Source of the DNA: JABCPE02 sp963518845
GTDB taxonomy: Bacteria; Bacteroidota; Bacteroidia; Flavobacteriales; Weeksellaceae
Reading direction: 5' to 3'
NCBI GenBank assembly: GCA_963518845.1
Contig: CAUQKV010000008.1
Coordinates: forward strand, 1-64,000
Length of the DNA: 64,000 nucleotides
Shown here one piece after another: positions 7,228 to 16,416 of this stretch (its first letter is position 1; every line of letters begins with the position of its first letter). The position numbers were made by a program, and so were the translations under genes. The notes beneath the pieces are model-generated. The model saw only the letters and a list, made by a program, of their open reading frames with translations. It was not told where the DNA came from and made no database searches.

Positions 7228-9090
7228 TTATTTTCCTAAATAAATTAATAAAACATTAATATCCGCTGGTGATACTCCTGAAATTCTAGAAGCCTGTGCG
7301 ATATTTTTTGGACGAATATTATTCATCTTTTGTAGAGCTTCCGAAGAAAGTGAGGCTACCTTGCTAAAATCAAAATCATTTGGAATTTTTATATTTTCCA
7401 TTCTTTGGAGTTTCGCTACATTTTCTTTTTCTTTTTCTATATAGCCTTTGTATTTTATATTGATTTCTGCTTGCTCTTGTATCTCTTCAGAATATTCTCT
7501 TGCTTTATTTCCTATGATTTCTATTTTAGAAAGTTTTTCTAAATTTATGTTAGGACGAGTTAATATTTGAGATGCTCTGTATGCTTGGTCTACAGGATTG
7601 CTTTCGCTTTCTTCAAGAATAGGATTTATAACATTTGGTTTTAATGATAATTCTTTAAGGAATTCTTCCAGTTCTCCAGACTTTTTGATTTTTTCTTCTA
7701 CTTTTCTGAGTCTTTCTTCTGATGCTAAACCTATGTTATAAGATTTTTCAGTCAGACGGATATCAGCATTATCTTGTCTTAGAAGTAGTCTGTATTCTGC
7801 TCTTGATGTGAACATACGGTAAGGCTCTTCTGTTCCTTTCGTGATGAGGTCATCTATCAGTACACCTATATAGGCTTCATCTCTGCTGAGGGTAAATTCA
7901 TCTTTGCCGTGAACTTTATTATGTGCATTGATTCCTGCAATCAGACCTTGTCCTGCTGCTTCTTCGTAGCCAGTAGTTCCGTTGATTTGTCCAGCGAAAA
8001 ATAAATTTTCAATCAGTTTAGTTTCCAAAGTATGTTTCAGTTGAGTAGGAGGGAAGTAGTCGTACTCTATAGCGTAGCCCGGGCGAAATATTTTAGCATT
8101 TTCAAAACCTGGTACATGTCTTAGTGCTTTGGCCTGAATATCTTCTGGAAGCGAAGAGCTGAAACCATTCACATAGATTTCAACAGTTTTCCATCCTTCT
8201 GGTTCTACGAAAAGTTGGTGTCTGTTTCGTTCAGCGAAACGATTGATTTTATCCTCTATACTTGGGCAGTATCTTGGTCCTATACTTTGTATAGTTCCGT
8301 TGAACATTGGGCTTCTATCAAACCCAGAGCGGAGAATATCATGTACAGTTTCGTTTGTGTAAGTGATGTAGCAGCTTCTTTGTTCTTTAAGTTTAGGAGT
8401 ATCAAGGTAAGAGAATTTTTGTGGATTTTCATCGCCTTTTTGTTCTTCCATTTTAGAATAATCCAGACTTCTTCCATCTATTCTTACAGGCGTTCCTGTT
8501 TTCATTCTTCCTGCTTCAAAGCCTAAGCTTACTAATTGTTCAGTAATTCCAAAGGCTTTTGGCTCGCCCATTCTTCCGCCACCGAATTGTTTTTCTCCGA
8601 TATGTATCAGTCCATTTAGGAAAGTTCCATTAGTAAGAACTACTGCTTTACCACGTATTTCTACACCGATGTTGGTAATTACTCCTGCGACTTTACCATT
8701 TTCTATAATGATATTTTTCACCATATCTTGGAAAAAATCAAGATTAGGAGTGTTTTCTAAAGCTAATCTCCATTCTTCTGCAAAGAGCATTCTGTCGTTT
8801 TGAGTTCGTGGCGACCACATAGCAGGTCCTTTTGATAGGTTTAGCATTTTGAACTGGATAGCAGATTTATCAGCTATAATTCCAGAATATCCACCGAGCG
8901 CATCTATTTCACGAACGATTTGTCCTTTTGCTATTCCGCCCATCGCAGGGTTACAGCTCATCTGTCCGATGGTCTGCATGTTCATAGTGACCAGCATAGT
9001 TTTAGAGCCGAGATTGGCTGCTGCTGCTGCTGCTTCACAGCCTGCGTGTCCTCCACCTACTACTATTACATCGTATATTTCGTTTATCAT
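7228..9090 (-). CDS. mnmG: tRNA uridine-5-carboxymethylaminomethyl modification enzyme MnmG
   Basis: FAD-binding subunit that works with the GTPase MnmE to place the cmnm5 group on the wobble uridine of certain tRNAs. The 620-residue product has the expected length. Visible features are the dinucleotide-binding motif VVGGGHAGCEAA (residues 10-21), the MnmG signature near GPRYCPSIEDK, the second signature GQINGTTGYEEAAGQG, and the C-terminal helical region ending in SGVSPADINVLLIYL. It is followed and preceded by parS-like sites. In many bacteria mnmG (gidA) is origin-proximal. Confidence 0.97.
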   Translation of the reverse strand: MINEIYDVIVVGGGHAGCEAAAAAANLGSKTMLVTMNMQTIGQMSCNPAMGGIAKGQIVREIDALGGYSGIIADKSAIQFKMLNLSKGPAMWSPRTQNDRMLFAEEWRLALENTPNLDFFQDMVKNIIIENGKVAGVITNIGVEIRGKAVVLTNGTFLNGLIHIGEKQFGGGRMGEPKAFGITEQLVSLGFEAGRMKTGTPVRIDGRSLDYSKMEEQKGDENPQKFSYLDTPKLKEQRSCYITYTNETVHDILRSGFDRSPMFNGTIQSIGPRYCPSIEDKINRFAERNRHQLFVEPEGWKTVEIYVNGFSSSLPEDIQAKALRHVPGFENAKIFRPGYAIEYDYFPPTQLKHTLETKLIENLFFAGQINGTTGYEEAAGQGLIAGINAHNKVHGKDEFTLSRDEAYIGVLIDDLITKGTEEPYRMFTSRAEYRLLLRQDNADIRLTEKSYNIGLASEERLRKVEEKIKKSGELEEFLKELSLKPNVINPILEESESNPVDQAYRASQILTRPNINLEKLSKIEIIGNKAREYSEEIQEQAEINIKYKGYIEKEKENVAKLQRMENIKIPNDFDFSKVASLSSEALQKMNNIRPKNIAQASRISGVSPADINVLLIYLGK

Positions 9091-9121
9091 ATATTGTAAA
9101 TAAGTTTATAAATAATAAAAA

Positions 9122-9137
9122 TGTTTCCCGTGAAACA
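9122..9137. other. candidate parS site 2
   Basis: TGTTTCCCGTGAAACA differs from TGTTTCACGTGAAACA at one base. The arms extend as AATGTTTC and GAAACATT. It lies in the gap between ybeY and mnmG, 1.9 kb from site 1. Confidence 0.7.
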
Positions 9138-9545
9138 TTAAAATAAATTGATATAAAAATCTTCTTTCGCTCTCATTTCTTTTTGTTCTTCATCGGATTT
9201 GTCTTTATATCCGCAAAGGTGAAGAACACCATGAGCCAGAACCCGTAGTAATTCCTTTTCAAAACCACTGGATAGGGTAGAGGCGTTTTCCGAAATGCGC
9301 GGCAAAGATATAAAAATATCTCCGCTTATGGTTTTGCCTTTTACATAGTCAAAAGTGATAATGTCCGTATAATAATCATGATTAAGGAAATCCTGATTTA
9401 CTTTTAGTAGGTATTCATCATCACAGAAAATATAATTGATATTTCCTACTTTTTTCTCTTCGTTTAAAATAAGTTTTTCAACCCATTCCGAACAATTTTC
9501 AGGAAGGGTAATTTCCTCTACATTTTCAAAAAAATACTGTATCAT
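9138..9545 (-). CDS. ybeY: endoribonuclease YbeY (rRNA maturation factor)
   Basis: A small metal-dependent RNase (135 residues) for rRNA maturation and ribosome quality control. The family signature is LAHGVLHLCGYKDKSDEEQ near residue 108. The first two His ligands are present, but the third position of the classical HGxLHLxGYDH motif holds Asp rather than His. IITFDY and SGDIFISL, the conserved strand elements, precede it. It lies upstream of mnmG on the same strand and 24 bases downstream of the patatin gene, so it may share that transcript. Confidence 0.93.
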   Translation of the reverse strand: MIQYFFENVEEITLPENCSEWVEKLILNEEKKVGNINYIFCDDEYLLKVNQDFLNHDYYTDIITFDYVKGKTISGDIFISLPRISENASTLSSGFEKELLRVLAHGVLHLCGYKDKSDEEQKEMRAKEDFYINLF

Positions 9546-9569
9546 TCTGCTTTATTTATCTCTAAAAAA

Positions 9570-11732
9570 TTAGAACCAATGTCCTAAAATTACACTAAAA
9601 ATTCCTTTTCCTTTATTCACAGCCTTGCTGTAATTTAGTTTTATCTGCCCAAAAGGAGATTTGTATCCAGCGGTAATTCCACCAGAAACATCACCTACTT
9701 TTAGAATATGATTTATTTTATGTTCATCAAAGGTATTGATAAAATTAACATGTCCTGTGATGAAATAATTTTTCTTAATTCTAAACTGAAAATCATTCCC
9801 AGCAACGATAAGATTATCCGTGGCAAAATTCCCAAACTGGTAGCCTTGGAAACTTACAAAATTTACTAAATTCTGCTCAAAAATTCCACCTGGGTAGAAA
9901 TGATAATAGTATGGAACATCTTTCCCAAAAGTTAATCCTCCGAAAAGATTCAGCCTATAAGTCATACGGCTGGAAATAGGAAAACTCATTCGGATATCAG
10001 CTTTGGTTTGGAAAATCTGTTTTTCAATTTTTTTATTAAAAATATCTAATAATTTCCCTTCTATATTAAGGTAAAACCCTCTTGATGAAAAATCCTTGTC
10101 ATTTCTCGTATCACTTTTAATGAAAACATAAGGATTGAGAAAGTTCTTTTCATTATCATAGCGGGTAGTTCCTATTTTAGACTCAAAATAATCATGGCTC
10201 ATTCCACCTCCTATGGCATATCTATCTTTCCAAATAGACTGAAGATAAATCTCATTTCTAAACCATTTCCATTTTCCTATTTCATTTCTATTATCATCAT
10301 TAAGCTGTAGACTCATCCCAGAAGAATAAATCCCAAACCCAGGGAAGTAGCCATTATCCACAAAATAATTAAAATAATACCTCGGTTTATTTCCTCCCAC
10401 GATGGCATCAAGGGAGAGAATAGAGTTTTGGAATAAAAACCTTTTGATGGTTGTATTGATGAGCAGCCCTGTTTTGAAAACTTCATCATAATGCAGCCCA
10501 AATTTTAGTATAAATCTAGCATCATCTTCTTCTAATTCCAGTTTTAAAATATTTTTTCCTTGATGCTGCATCAGGTCATAATTGATAAGTTTATAATTAT
10601 TGGTAGCATATAATTTATCAATCATTTGGTTAATTCCAGCATAAGTCTGCAAGGAAGGAATTTTAAGGTTCATTTTCCCTTTTACATAAGATTCATTGAA
10701 AATTCTGCTGTTCACTAAGACAAGGCTGTCTACTTTATAAACATTAGCATAGACAGGTTTGCTCATCATTTTCGGTAGAGAATCTCTTTTTGGTAATTTA
10801 TTGAGTATATCAATGTATTTTTTAGCTTCTTCATATCCTAAGTTTAGGATTTTTTCTTTGTCGCCATAGCTTGTGGAAGAATATCCTTTCAGATTAGGAT
10901 GAATCCTTATATCTGTATTTTTATACTGAGTTTTATTTTTGTTTTGTATAGTGAAGTCTATCACTTGGTCTAAAATCTTTATAGCCGAATTAAGCTCATC
11001 TTTATTAGCTAAAGGAAGTGTTAAATCCACTCCGATGACAATATCCATTCCTTTGTCTTTAAGTGGTTTTGATGGAAAATTTACTGTCATTGCGCCATCT
11101 ATGTACAGACTGTCATTTATTTTCACGGGATTTATCAGTGAAGGATAGGCGGAACTCGCCATGATAGAATTCACCAAATCTCCTTTTTCAAAAATTTTTA
11201 CTTTTCCATTTTCCAGATTGGTTGCCACGCACATGAAAGGAATATTCAGCTTTGAAAAATCCGTAACATTAGAAACATTGTTAAACAAATCTTTCAAAAG
11301 GAAAAGATTTTTTTGTCCTTGTGAAATGGCTTTTGGTAGGACATTGAATTTACCTTTTTCAAAAGGAATATTCAGCAGGTATTTGTCATTATTTTTATCA
11401 AAAAATGGAATTTCTTTTCGGTCTTTTTCATTGGCAAGAATTTCATAAAAATCCGTTTCTTTAATGATTTTTTCTATTTCCTTTGCCGAGTAGCCCGATG
11501 CATAAAGCCCTCCAACTATCGCTCCCATGCTGGTTCCAGAGATATAGTCTATTTTTACTCCCAGTGAGTCTATTACTTTCAATACGCCTACATGGGCAAA
11601 GCCTTTCGCACCGCCTCCTGCCAGAGAAAGCGCTACTTTTGGGTTTTTCGGAATTTTTATGTTTTCTTTTACCTGAGCTTTATAAAAACTCAAAGAAAAC
11701 ATTATTATAAATATTTGGAGTAACTTTTTCAT
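9570..11732 (-). CDS. patatin-like phospholipase with C-terminal outer-membrane beta-barrel
   Basis: A 720-residue protein from the ATG at 11732. A longer frame starts at 11807, but that would overlap murF-alr, whereas the ATG at 11732 opens a clean signal peptide (MKKLLQIFIIMFSLSFYKAQ). The patatin domain (about 30-240) carries the oxyanion motif GGGAKGFAHVG, the nucleophile elbow GTSMG and the dyad Asp in DGAMTVNFP. A POTRA-like stretch follows near 310-370, then a BamA/Omp85-type barrel ending in the aromatic residue of ILGHWF. This architecture matches PlpD-like (type Vd) proteins, whose patatin domain is a surface or secreted lipase. It starts 2 bases after murF-alr ends. Confidence 0.9.
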   Translation of the reverse strand: MKKLLQIFIIMFSLSFYKAQVKENIKIPKNPKVALSLAGGGAKGFAHVGVLKVIDSLGVKIDYISGTSMGAIVGGLYASGYSAKEIEKIIKETDFYEILANEKDRKEIPFFDKNNDKYLLNIPFEKGKFNVLPKAISQGQKNLFLLKDLFNNVSNVTDFSKLNIPFMCVATNLENGKVKIFEKGDLVNSIMASSAYPSLINPVKINDSLYIDGAMTVNFPSKPLKDKGMDIVIGVDLTLPLANKDELNSAIKILDQVIDFTIQNKNKTQYKNTDIRIHPNLKGYSSTSYGDKEKILNLGYEEAKKYIDILNKLPKRDSLPKMMSKPVYANVYKVDSLVLVNSRIFNESYVKGKMNLKIPSLQTYAGINQMIDKLYATNNYKLINYDLMQHQGKNILKLELEEDDARFILKFGLHYDEVFKTGLLINTTIKRFLFQNSILSLDAIVGGNKPRYYFNYFVDNGYFPGFGIYSSGMSLQLNDDNRNEIGKWKWFRNEIYLQSIWKDRYAIGGGMSHDYFESKIGTTRYDNEKNFLNPYVFIKSDTRNDKDFSSRGFYLNIEGKLLDIFNKKIEKQIFQTKADIRMSFPISSRMTYRLNLFGGLTFGKDVPYYYHFYPGGIFEQNLVNFVSFQGYQFGNFATDNLIVAGNDFQFRIKKNYFITGHVNFINTFDEHKINHILKVGDVSGGITAGYKSPFGQIKLNYSKAVNKGKGIFSVILGHWF

Positions 11733-11734
11733 AA

Positions 11735-14185
11735 TCAGTCTTTTACATAAATTCTTTTGACTCTTCGTGAAATGGAAGTAAGAACCTCGTAAGGAATGGT
11801 CTGGCAATAGTCTGCAAACTCTTCCAAAGTCTTGCAGGAATTAAATATAATAACCTCATCACCTTCTTTTGCAGGAATTTCGCCCAAATCTACCATCAGC
11901 ATATCCATGCACACATTTCCCACGATAGGAACTTTCTGTCCTTTGATGATGACAAATCCCTTTTTGTTTCCTATCAGCCGAGGAATGCCGTCTGCATAGC
12001 CTATCGGAATGGTAGCGATTCTGGTATCTTTCTCTGCGATGTATTTTCTACTGTATCCTATGGAATCTCCTTTTTCCACTTTGGAAATCTGAGAAATGAC
12101 AGTTTTAAATGTAGCCACATTTTGGAGCTGTTTTTCTATTTCAGGAACGCAGGAAATGCCCATCATCCCAATGCCTATTCTTACCATATCGTATTGATAA
12201 TCAGTAAAATTGATAATTCCTGCTGTATTGAGAATATGTCTAATAGGTTTATAATCAATATTTTGAATGATTTTATTTGAAACTCGCTCAAAGGTTTCCA
12301 GCTGTTGCAGTGTATATTCCTTTTCTTCGGGAACATCTGCGCAAGATAAATGGCTGAAAATACTCGCTATTTTGACATTGTATTTTTTCAAGGTTTTAAT
12401 TAAATCATCTATTTCATCTTCTTTAAAACCAAGACGATGCATTCCTGTTTCTATCTTGATATGGATAGGGTAGATTTCTTGGATTCCTTTCGCTTGGAGC
12501 TGTTTCCCAAATAAATCCAAAACCCTCAGGCTGTATATCTCTGGCTCCAGATGATAATCTATGATAGTGTCATAGCTGCTCTGCTCAGGATTCATCACAA
12601 GGATAGGCGTAGTGACACCATTTTTCCGTAAATCCACTCCCTCATCTGCATAGGCAACACCCAGATAATCAATATGGTGATGCTGTAGATATTCAGCAAT
12701 TTCGTAGCCGCCCAGTCCATAGGAAAAAGCTTTCACCATCGCACAGACTTTTGTCTCTGGTTTCAGTAAATTCTTGTGAATGTTTATATTATGCACGATG
12801 GCATTAAGATTTACTTCAAGCGTAGTATCATGCTTTTGTAATTCTAAAAGTTTTTTGATTTTTTCAATTTCAAAAACTCTCGCTCCTTTTAATAAAATGA
12901 GCTGATTTTCAATCGTATTGAGATACTGGCTGTCTATAAGTTCCTGAGTGTTGTCAAAGATTTTGACTTTTCCTGAAAACCAATCTTTATACTTCGTGAT
13001 ATGTTCGCCGATGAGAATGATATTTTCAAAATCCTGCTCGTTGGTAAGTTCCGCTACTTTTTTATACAATATTTCGTCCTCTTCTATCGTGTCCAAAATA
13101 TCCGTAAGGATGAGCAATTTTTTCTGCTTTTGATATTGGTTAATAAACTGATATGCAATGATTAACGAATCCAAATCCAGATTAAAAGAATCATTGATAA
13201 TTAGATTATTCCTAATGCCGTTCACACTTTCCAGACGCATTTCTACGGAATGCAGGTCTTGGATTTTGGTCACGATTTTTTCATTGGAGATTTTCAAAGA
13301 TTTTAAAATGGCTACAATCGCCAGAATATTGGAAAGTGTAGCCTCATCTCGTTTTTGGAGAGAAATACTGATTTCTTCATCAAAATATTTTATCCCAATG
13401 CGTTCATTAGGATTTTTATAATCGGAAGAAATACGGACATCATTTCTTTGATTTAGTCCGAAACTAATTAAATTTTTACTTGAATAAAGTTGATTTACTA
13501 AATTATAAACCAATTCATTATCTCCGTTATAAATAATAGTTTCACTTTCTTTGAAAAGAATAATTTTTTCGTTTATCAGTTCTTCTTCGTTTTTAAAATT
13601 AGAAGAATGAGCAGAGCCAATGTGTGTCAAAACGCCGATTTTCGGAGCGAAAATATTTTCCAATTTCGCCATTTCGCTCGGTTTAGAAATTCCGACTTCA
13701 AAAATGCCCAGCTGGTGTTCTTCATTGATTTGCAGCAGCGAGATAGGAAGCCCAATCTGCGAGTTGAAACTTTTGGGAGATTTTACTGTGGAAAATTCAT
13801 CCCAAAGACACTGATAAAGCCATTCTTTTACAATGGTTTTGCCGTTGCTTCCTGTAATGCCGATGGTGTTTTCTAACTGGGAATTTTCTAAATGTTTTTT
13901 AGCTAAAATTTGTAAAAACTCAATGGAATTTTTGGTAATAATCCATGTAATATCTTCGTATTCAGGATAGTAGTTTTCAGAAATAATGACTTTCACACCT
14001 TTTTCTACTACGGAAGAAATGTATTTTTCGCCAGAATTATTTTTGGTGTTAATGGCAATAAACGCCGTATCCGAAATAGAATAAAGATTTCGGCTGTCAA
14101 AAGAGATATTGCTGATGAGAATATCAGGATTCCCAATCAGTTTAGAATCTGTAAGTTGCGAAATTTGTAATGTGCTGTATATCAT
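11735..14185 (-). CDS. murF-alr: bifunctional MurF ligase / alanine racemase
   Basis: An 816-residue fusion typical of Bacteroidota. The N-terminal half (about 1-440) is UDP-MurNAc-tripeptide:D-Ala-D-Ala ligase with the ATP loop ITGSNGKT at residues 110-117. The C-terminal half (about 450-816) is a PLP alanine racemase with the PLP-lysine motif VCAMVKAFSYG and the C-terminal elements IPIGYADGIPR and VGNVCMDMLMVD. The second domain makes D-Ala and the first uses D-Ala-D-Ala, so the fusion couples consecutive peptidoglycan steps. Its ATG overlaps the tdk stop by one base (TAATG), implying translational coupling in a tdk-murF/alr-patatin transcript. The Ser in place of the usual Tyr/Asn context around the PLP Lys (KAFSYG) is a minor variation. 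Confidence 0.95.
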   Translation of the reverse strand: MIYSTLQISQLTDSKLIGNPDILISNISFDSRNLYSISDTAFIAINTKNNSGEKYISSVVEKGVKVIISENYYPEYEDITWIITKNSIEFLQILAKKHLENSQLENTIGITGSNGKTIVKEWLYQCLWDEFSTVKSPKSFNSQIGLPISLLQINEEHQLGIFEVGISKPSEMAKLENIFAPKIGVLTHIGSAHSSNFKNEEELINEKIILFKESETIIYNGDNELVYNLVNQLYSSKNLISFGLNQRNDVRISSDYKNPNERIGIKYFDEEISISLQKRDEATLSNILAIVAILKSLKISNEKIVTKIQDLHSVEMRLESVNGIRNNLIINDSFNLDLDSLIIAYQFINQYQKQKKLLILTDILDTIEEDEILYKKVAELTNEQDFENIILIGEHITKYKDWFSGKVKIFDNTQELIDSQYLNTIENQLILLKGARVFEIEKIKKLLELQKHDTTLEVNLNAIVHNINIHKNLLKPETKVCAMVKAFSYGLGGYEIAEYLQHHHIDYLGVAYADEGVDLRKNGVTTPILVMNPEQSSYDTIIDYHLEPEIYSLRVLDLFGKQLQAKGIQEIYPIHIKIETGMHRLGFKEDEIDDLIKTLKKYNVKIASIFSHLSCADVPEEKEYTLQQLETFERVSNKIIQNIDYKPIRHILNTAGIINFTDYQYDMVRIGIGMMGISCVPEIEKQLQNVATFKTVISQISKVEKGDSIGYSRKYIAEKDTRIATIPIGYADGIPRLIGNKKGFVIIKGQKVPIVGNVCMDMLMVDLGEIPAKEGDEVIIFNSCKTLEEFADYCQTIPYEVLTSISRRVKRIYVKD

Positions 14186-14769
14186 TATTTTTTATTCAAA
14201 ACTTCTTCTGTAAAAACTTTTCTACTCACAGCCTCGTAGCTGTCAGTTTCTCCTAATTGTACCAAATCATCACTCCCTGAGGTTCTCATGGAATAATTGG
14301 CCAAGTTCCCTGTTTTCTTGCAGATGGCATGGACTTTCGTTACATATTCTGCCGTGGCCATCAGGTTGGGCATCGGCCCGAAAGGCCTTCCCATGTAGTC
14401 CATATCCAGCCCAGCAATCACCACACGAACGCCGTTGTTCGCCAGCTGATTGGCTATTTCTACAATGCTTTCATCGAAAAACTGCGCCTCGTCTATGCCC
14501 ACCACATCACAGTTAGACCCAAGGAGCAGAATCTCATCGGGAGTTTCCACGGGAGTGCTTTTTATTTTATTTTGGTTGTGGGAGACCACCTCTTCATCGG
14601 CATAGCGGTTGTCCAGCTTTGGTTTGAAGATTTCTACCTGCTGTCCAGCCATCTCTGCACGGCGGAGCCTTCTGATGAGTTCCTCGGTTTTTCCAGAAAA
14701 CATAGAACCGCAGATAACCTCCATCCAGCCGCTTTGTTTGGCGTGATTGATTGTATTTTCTAAAAACAT
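14185..14769 (-). CDS. tdk: thymidine kinase (type II)
   Basis: Phosphorylates thymidine to dTMP in the salvage pathway. The 194-residue product has Walker A GSMFSGKTEELIRR near residue 21, a Walker B-like GIDEAQFFD near residue 91, and a C-terminal Cys-containing element (HAICKKTGN). Only part of the usual zinc-binding Cys set is visible; the final CxxC pair common in this family is absent. It is the first gene of the tdk-murF/alr cluster. A TAATTTTG -7 box lies on the reverse strand at 14805-14812. Confidence 0.93.
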   Translation of the reverse strand: MFLENTINHAKQSGWMEVICGSMFSGKTEELIRRLRRAEMAGQQVEIFKPKLDNRYADEEVVSHNQNKIKSTPVETPDEILLLGSNCDVVGIDEAQFFDESIVEIANQLANNGVRVVIAGLDMDYMGRPFGPMPNLMATAEYVTKVHAICKKTGNLANYSMRTSGSDDLVQLGETDSYEAVSRKVFTEEVLNKK

Positions 14770-14847
14770 TGTAAATTAGCCTTTTGATTTTGATGTGAAA
14801 AATTCAAAATTAAATCCCAAATTTAAACAATTTTAATAAAAGAATTT

Positions 14848-15522
14848 ATGAGCGGTATACTTTATTTTGTTCCTACTCCTATTGGCAATCTGGAAGATAT
14901 GACTTTTCGGGCAGTAAAAATTTTGAAAGAAGTGGACTATATTCTTTGTGAAGACACACGGACTTCGGGAATTTTATTGAAACATTTTGAAATTTCTAAA
15001 CCATTGAAATCATATCACTTACACAATGAACATCAAGCGACACTTAAAGTGATAGAAGACCTGAAAAATGGTCAGAATATCGCCATCATTACCGATGCAG
15101 GAACGCCCGGAATTTCTGACCCTGGATATCTGCTGGCAAAGGCATGTGCGGACAACAAGGTAGAAATGCAGTGTCTGCCTGGTGCTACGGCTTTCGTGCC
15201 GGCGCTGGTGGTTTCCGGACTGCCTAATAATGAGTTTTTGTTCGTGGGGTTTCTGCCACAGAAAAAGGGAAGACAGACAAAACTGAAACAGCTGGCGGAG
15301 GAGAAAAAAACGATAGTCCTCTACGAAAGTCCGCACAAGATAAACACCACTCTGGAGCAGATAAAGGAGTTTTTTGGAGAGGGAACGAAAATCAGCCTCA
15401 GCCGAGAAATTTCCAAAAAATTTGAAGAAACCAAACGCGGAACCATAGAAGAACTCATAGAATTTTCTAAAAGTAAAACCCTGAAAGGCGAAATGGTTTT
15501 GGTGGTGAGTAACCAGATTTAG
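14848..15522 (+). CDS. rsmI: 16S rRNA (cytidine-1402-2'-O)-methyltransferase
   Basis: Methylates the ribose of C1402 in the decoding centre of 16S rRNA using SAM. The 224-residue product shows the N-terminal signature LYFVPTPIGNLEDMTFRA, CEDTRTSGILL near residue 35, ITDAGTPGISDPGYLL near residue 78 and LYESPHKI near residue 152. It is at the short end of the family, lacking the C-terminal extension of E. coli RsmI. It is divergent from tdk and followed at 3 bases by an accessory gene. Confidence 0.95.
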   Translation: MSGILYFVPTPIGNLEDMTFRAVKILKEVDYILCEDTRTSGILLKHFEISKPLKSYHLHNEHQATLKVIEDLKNGQNIAIITDAGTPGISDPGYLLAKACADNKVEMQCLPGATAFVPALVVSGLPNNEFLFVGFLPQKKGRQTKLKQLAEEKKTIVLYESPHKINTTLEQIKEFFGEGTKISLSREISKKFEETKRGTIEELIEFSKSKTLKGEMVLVVSNQI

Positions 15523-15524
15523 CA

Positions 15525-16025
15525 ATGAAAAAGATTTTAAAAAGAGTACTATTTTTGCTTCTGGCTGTGATTTCTGTAGCAGGACTTGTAGTTGCTTATC
15601 TATATTTAAATCCAACCATTGATGACCCAGACTTTCATTTAGAATATGAAATTGCAAATGGGAAAAAGAAATACAGCGAAGACAGAAATGATAATTATTC
15701 AGATAAAGAATATCTATTTAATCATTTGACTTACTATAATGAAGAAGCCGAAAAGAAACTGATAATACATTCATTAGACAAAGAGCCTGATGGAAAGGAA
15801 AAAATAATTTTTGTTATAGAAGAAAGAAAGGGAAATTACCCAATAGGAATTATTGATTATTTAGAGAATAATAAATATCGCCTTTTTATGGTGGAATATA
15901 AGAATGATTCAATATTTGTATGGAGAAAACCCTTTTTACAAGAACCAGATACAACTCTTTTTTTCAAAGGGAAACGAATTAAAGGCAAAATACCAAACAC
16001 ACCATCTCAGAAAACAAATAAATAA
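15525..16025 (+). CDS. membrane-anchored protein of unknown function
   Basis: A 166-residue protein with one N-terminal transmembrane segment (about residues 6-28) and a hydrophilic exported part rich in Lys, Glu and Tyr, ending in a basic tail. No domain is recognised. It begins 3 bases after rsmI and is followed 2 bases later by another single-span protein, so these are probably co-transcribed. The low G+C and lack of recognisable family suggest accessory DNA. Confidence 0.65.
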   Translation: MKKILKRVLFLLLAVISVAGLVVAYLYLNPTIDDPDFHLEYEIANGKKKYSEDRNDNYSDKEYLFNHLTYYNEEAEKKLIIHSLDKEPDGKEKIIFVIEERKGNYPIGIIDYLENNKYRLFMVEYKNDSIFVWRKPFLQEPDTTLFFKGKRIKGKIPNTPSQKTNK

Positions 16026-16027
16026 CT

Positions 16028-16375
16028 ATGAAAAACACAAAAATACTTTTAGGAATAGTGGTGGTATTTTTACTATTATTTGGGATTTACAAGTTATCAA
16101 CTTTTGCTATTTTTGATGAGGAATTCGAAGAAATAGAAACAATCCGCATTCCTAATAAAAGCTATACGATTAAAATATATCATATTCCTTCCAATGCTTC
16201 TAGTCAGTCATATATCCAAATAAGGAAATCTGAAAATGGAGTGGAAGAAGTTTTGCAAAATTACGATAGATATGACCATATCAATGGTTACTCTATAAGA
16301 AAGGATACTTTGAAATTAAAATTAGGAGATTCTATTCTATCCAAACAAGAAGAAAAAACATTTCTGCTTCCATAA
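16028..16375 (+). CDS. small membrane-anchored protein of unknown function
   Basis: A 115-residue protein with an N-terminal membrane anchor (about 7-27) and an extracytoplasmic domain predicted to be mostly beta strands (RIPNKSYTIKIYHIPSNA). No recognised family. Its overall design, anchor plus a small beta-rich domain, resembles that of the preceding gene, but the two do not align obviously by eye. Confidence 0.6.
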   Translation: MKNTKILLGIVVVFLLLFGIYKLSTFAIFDEEFEEIETIRIPNKSYTIKIYHIPSNASSQSYIQIRKSENGVEEVLQNYDRYDHINGYSIRKDTLKLKLGDSILSKQEEKTFLLP

Positions 16376-16416
16376 TATTCTTATAATCAATATAAAACAT
16401 TTAAAAAGTAATAATT

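Noticed and set aside
15019..15657. 212-residue antisense ORF across rsmI
   Set aside because: Shadow of rsmI; composition (Leu, Phe, His, Gln rich) typical of antisense readings.
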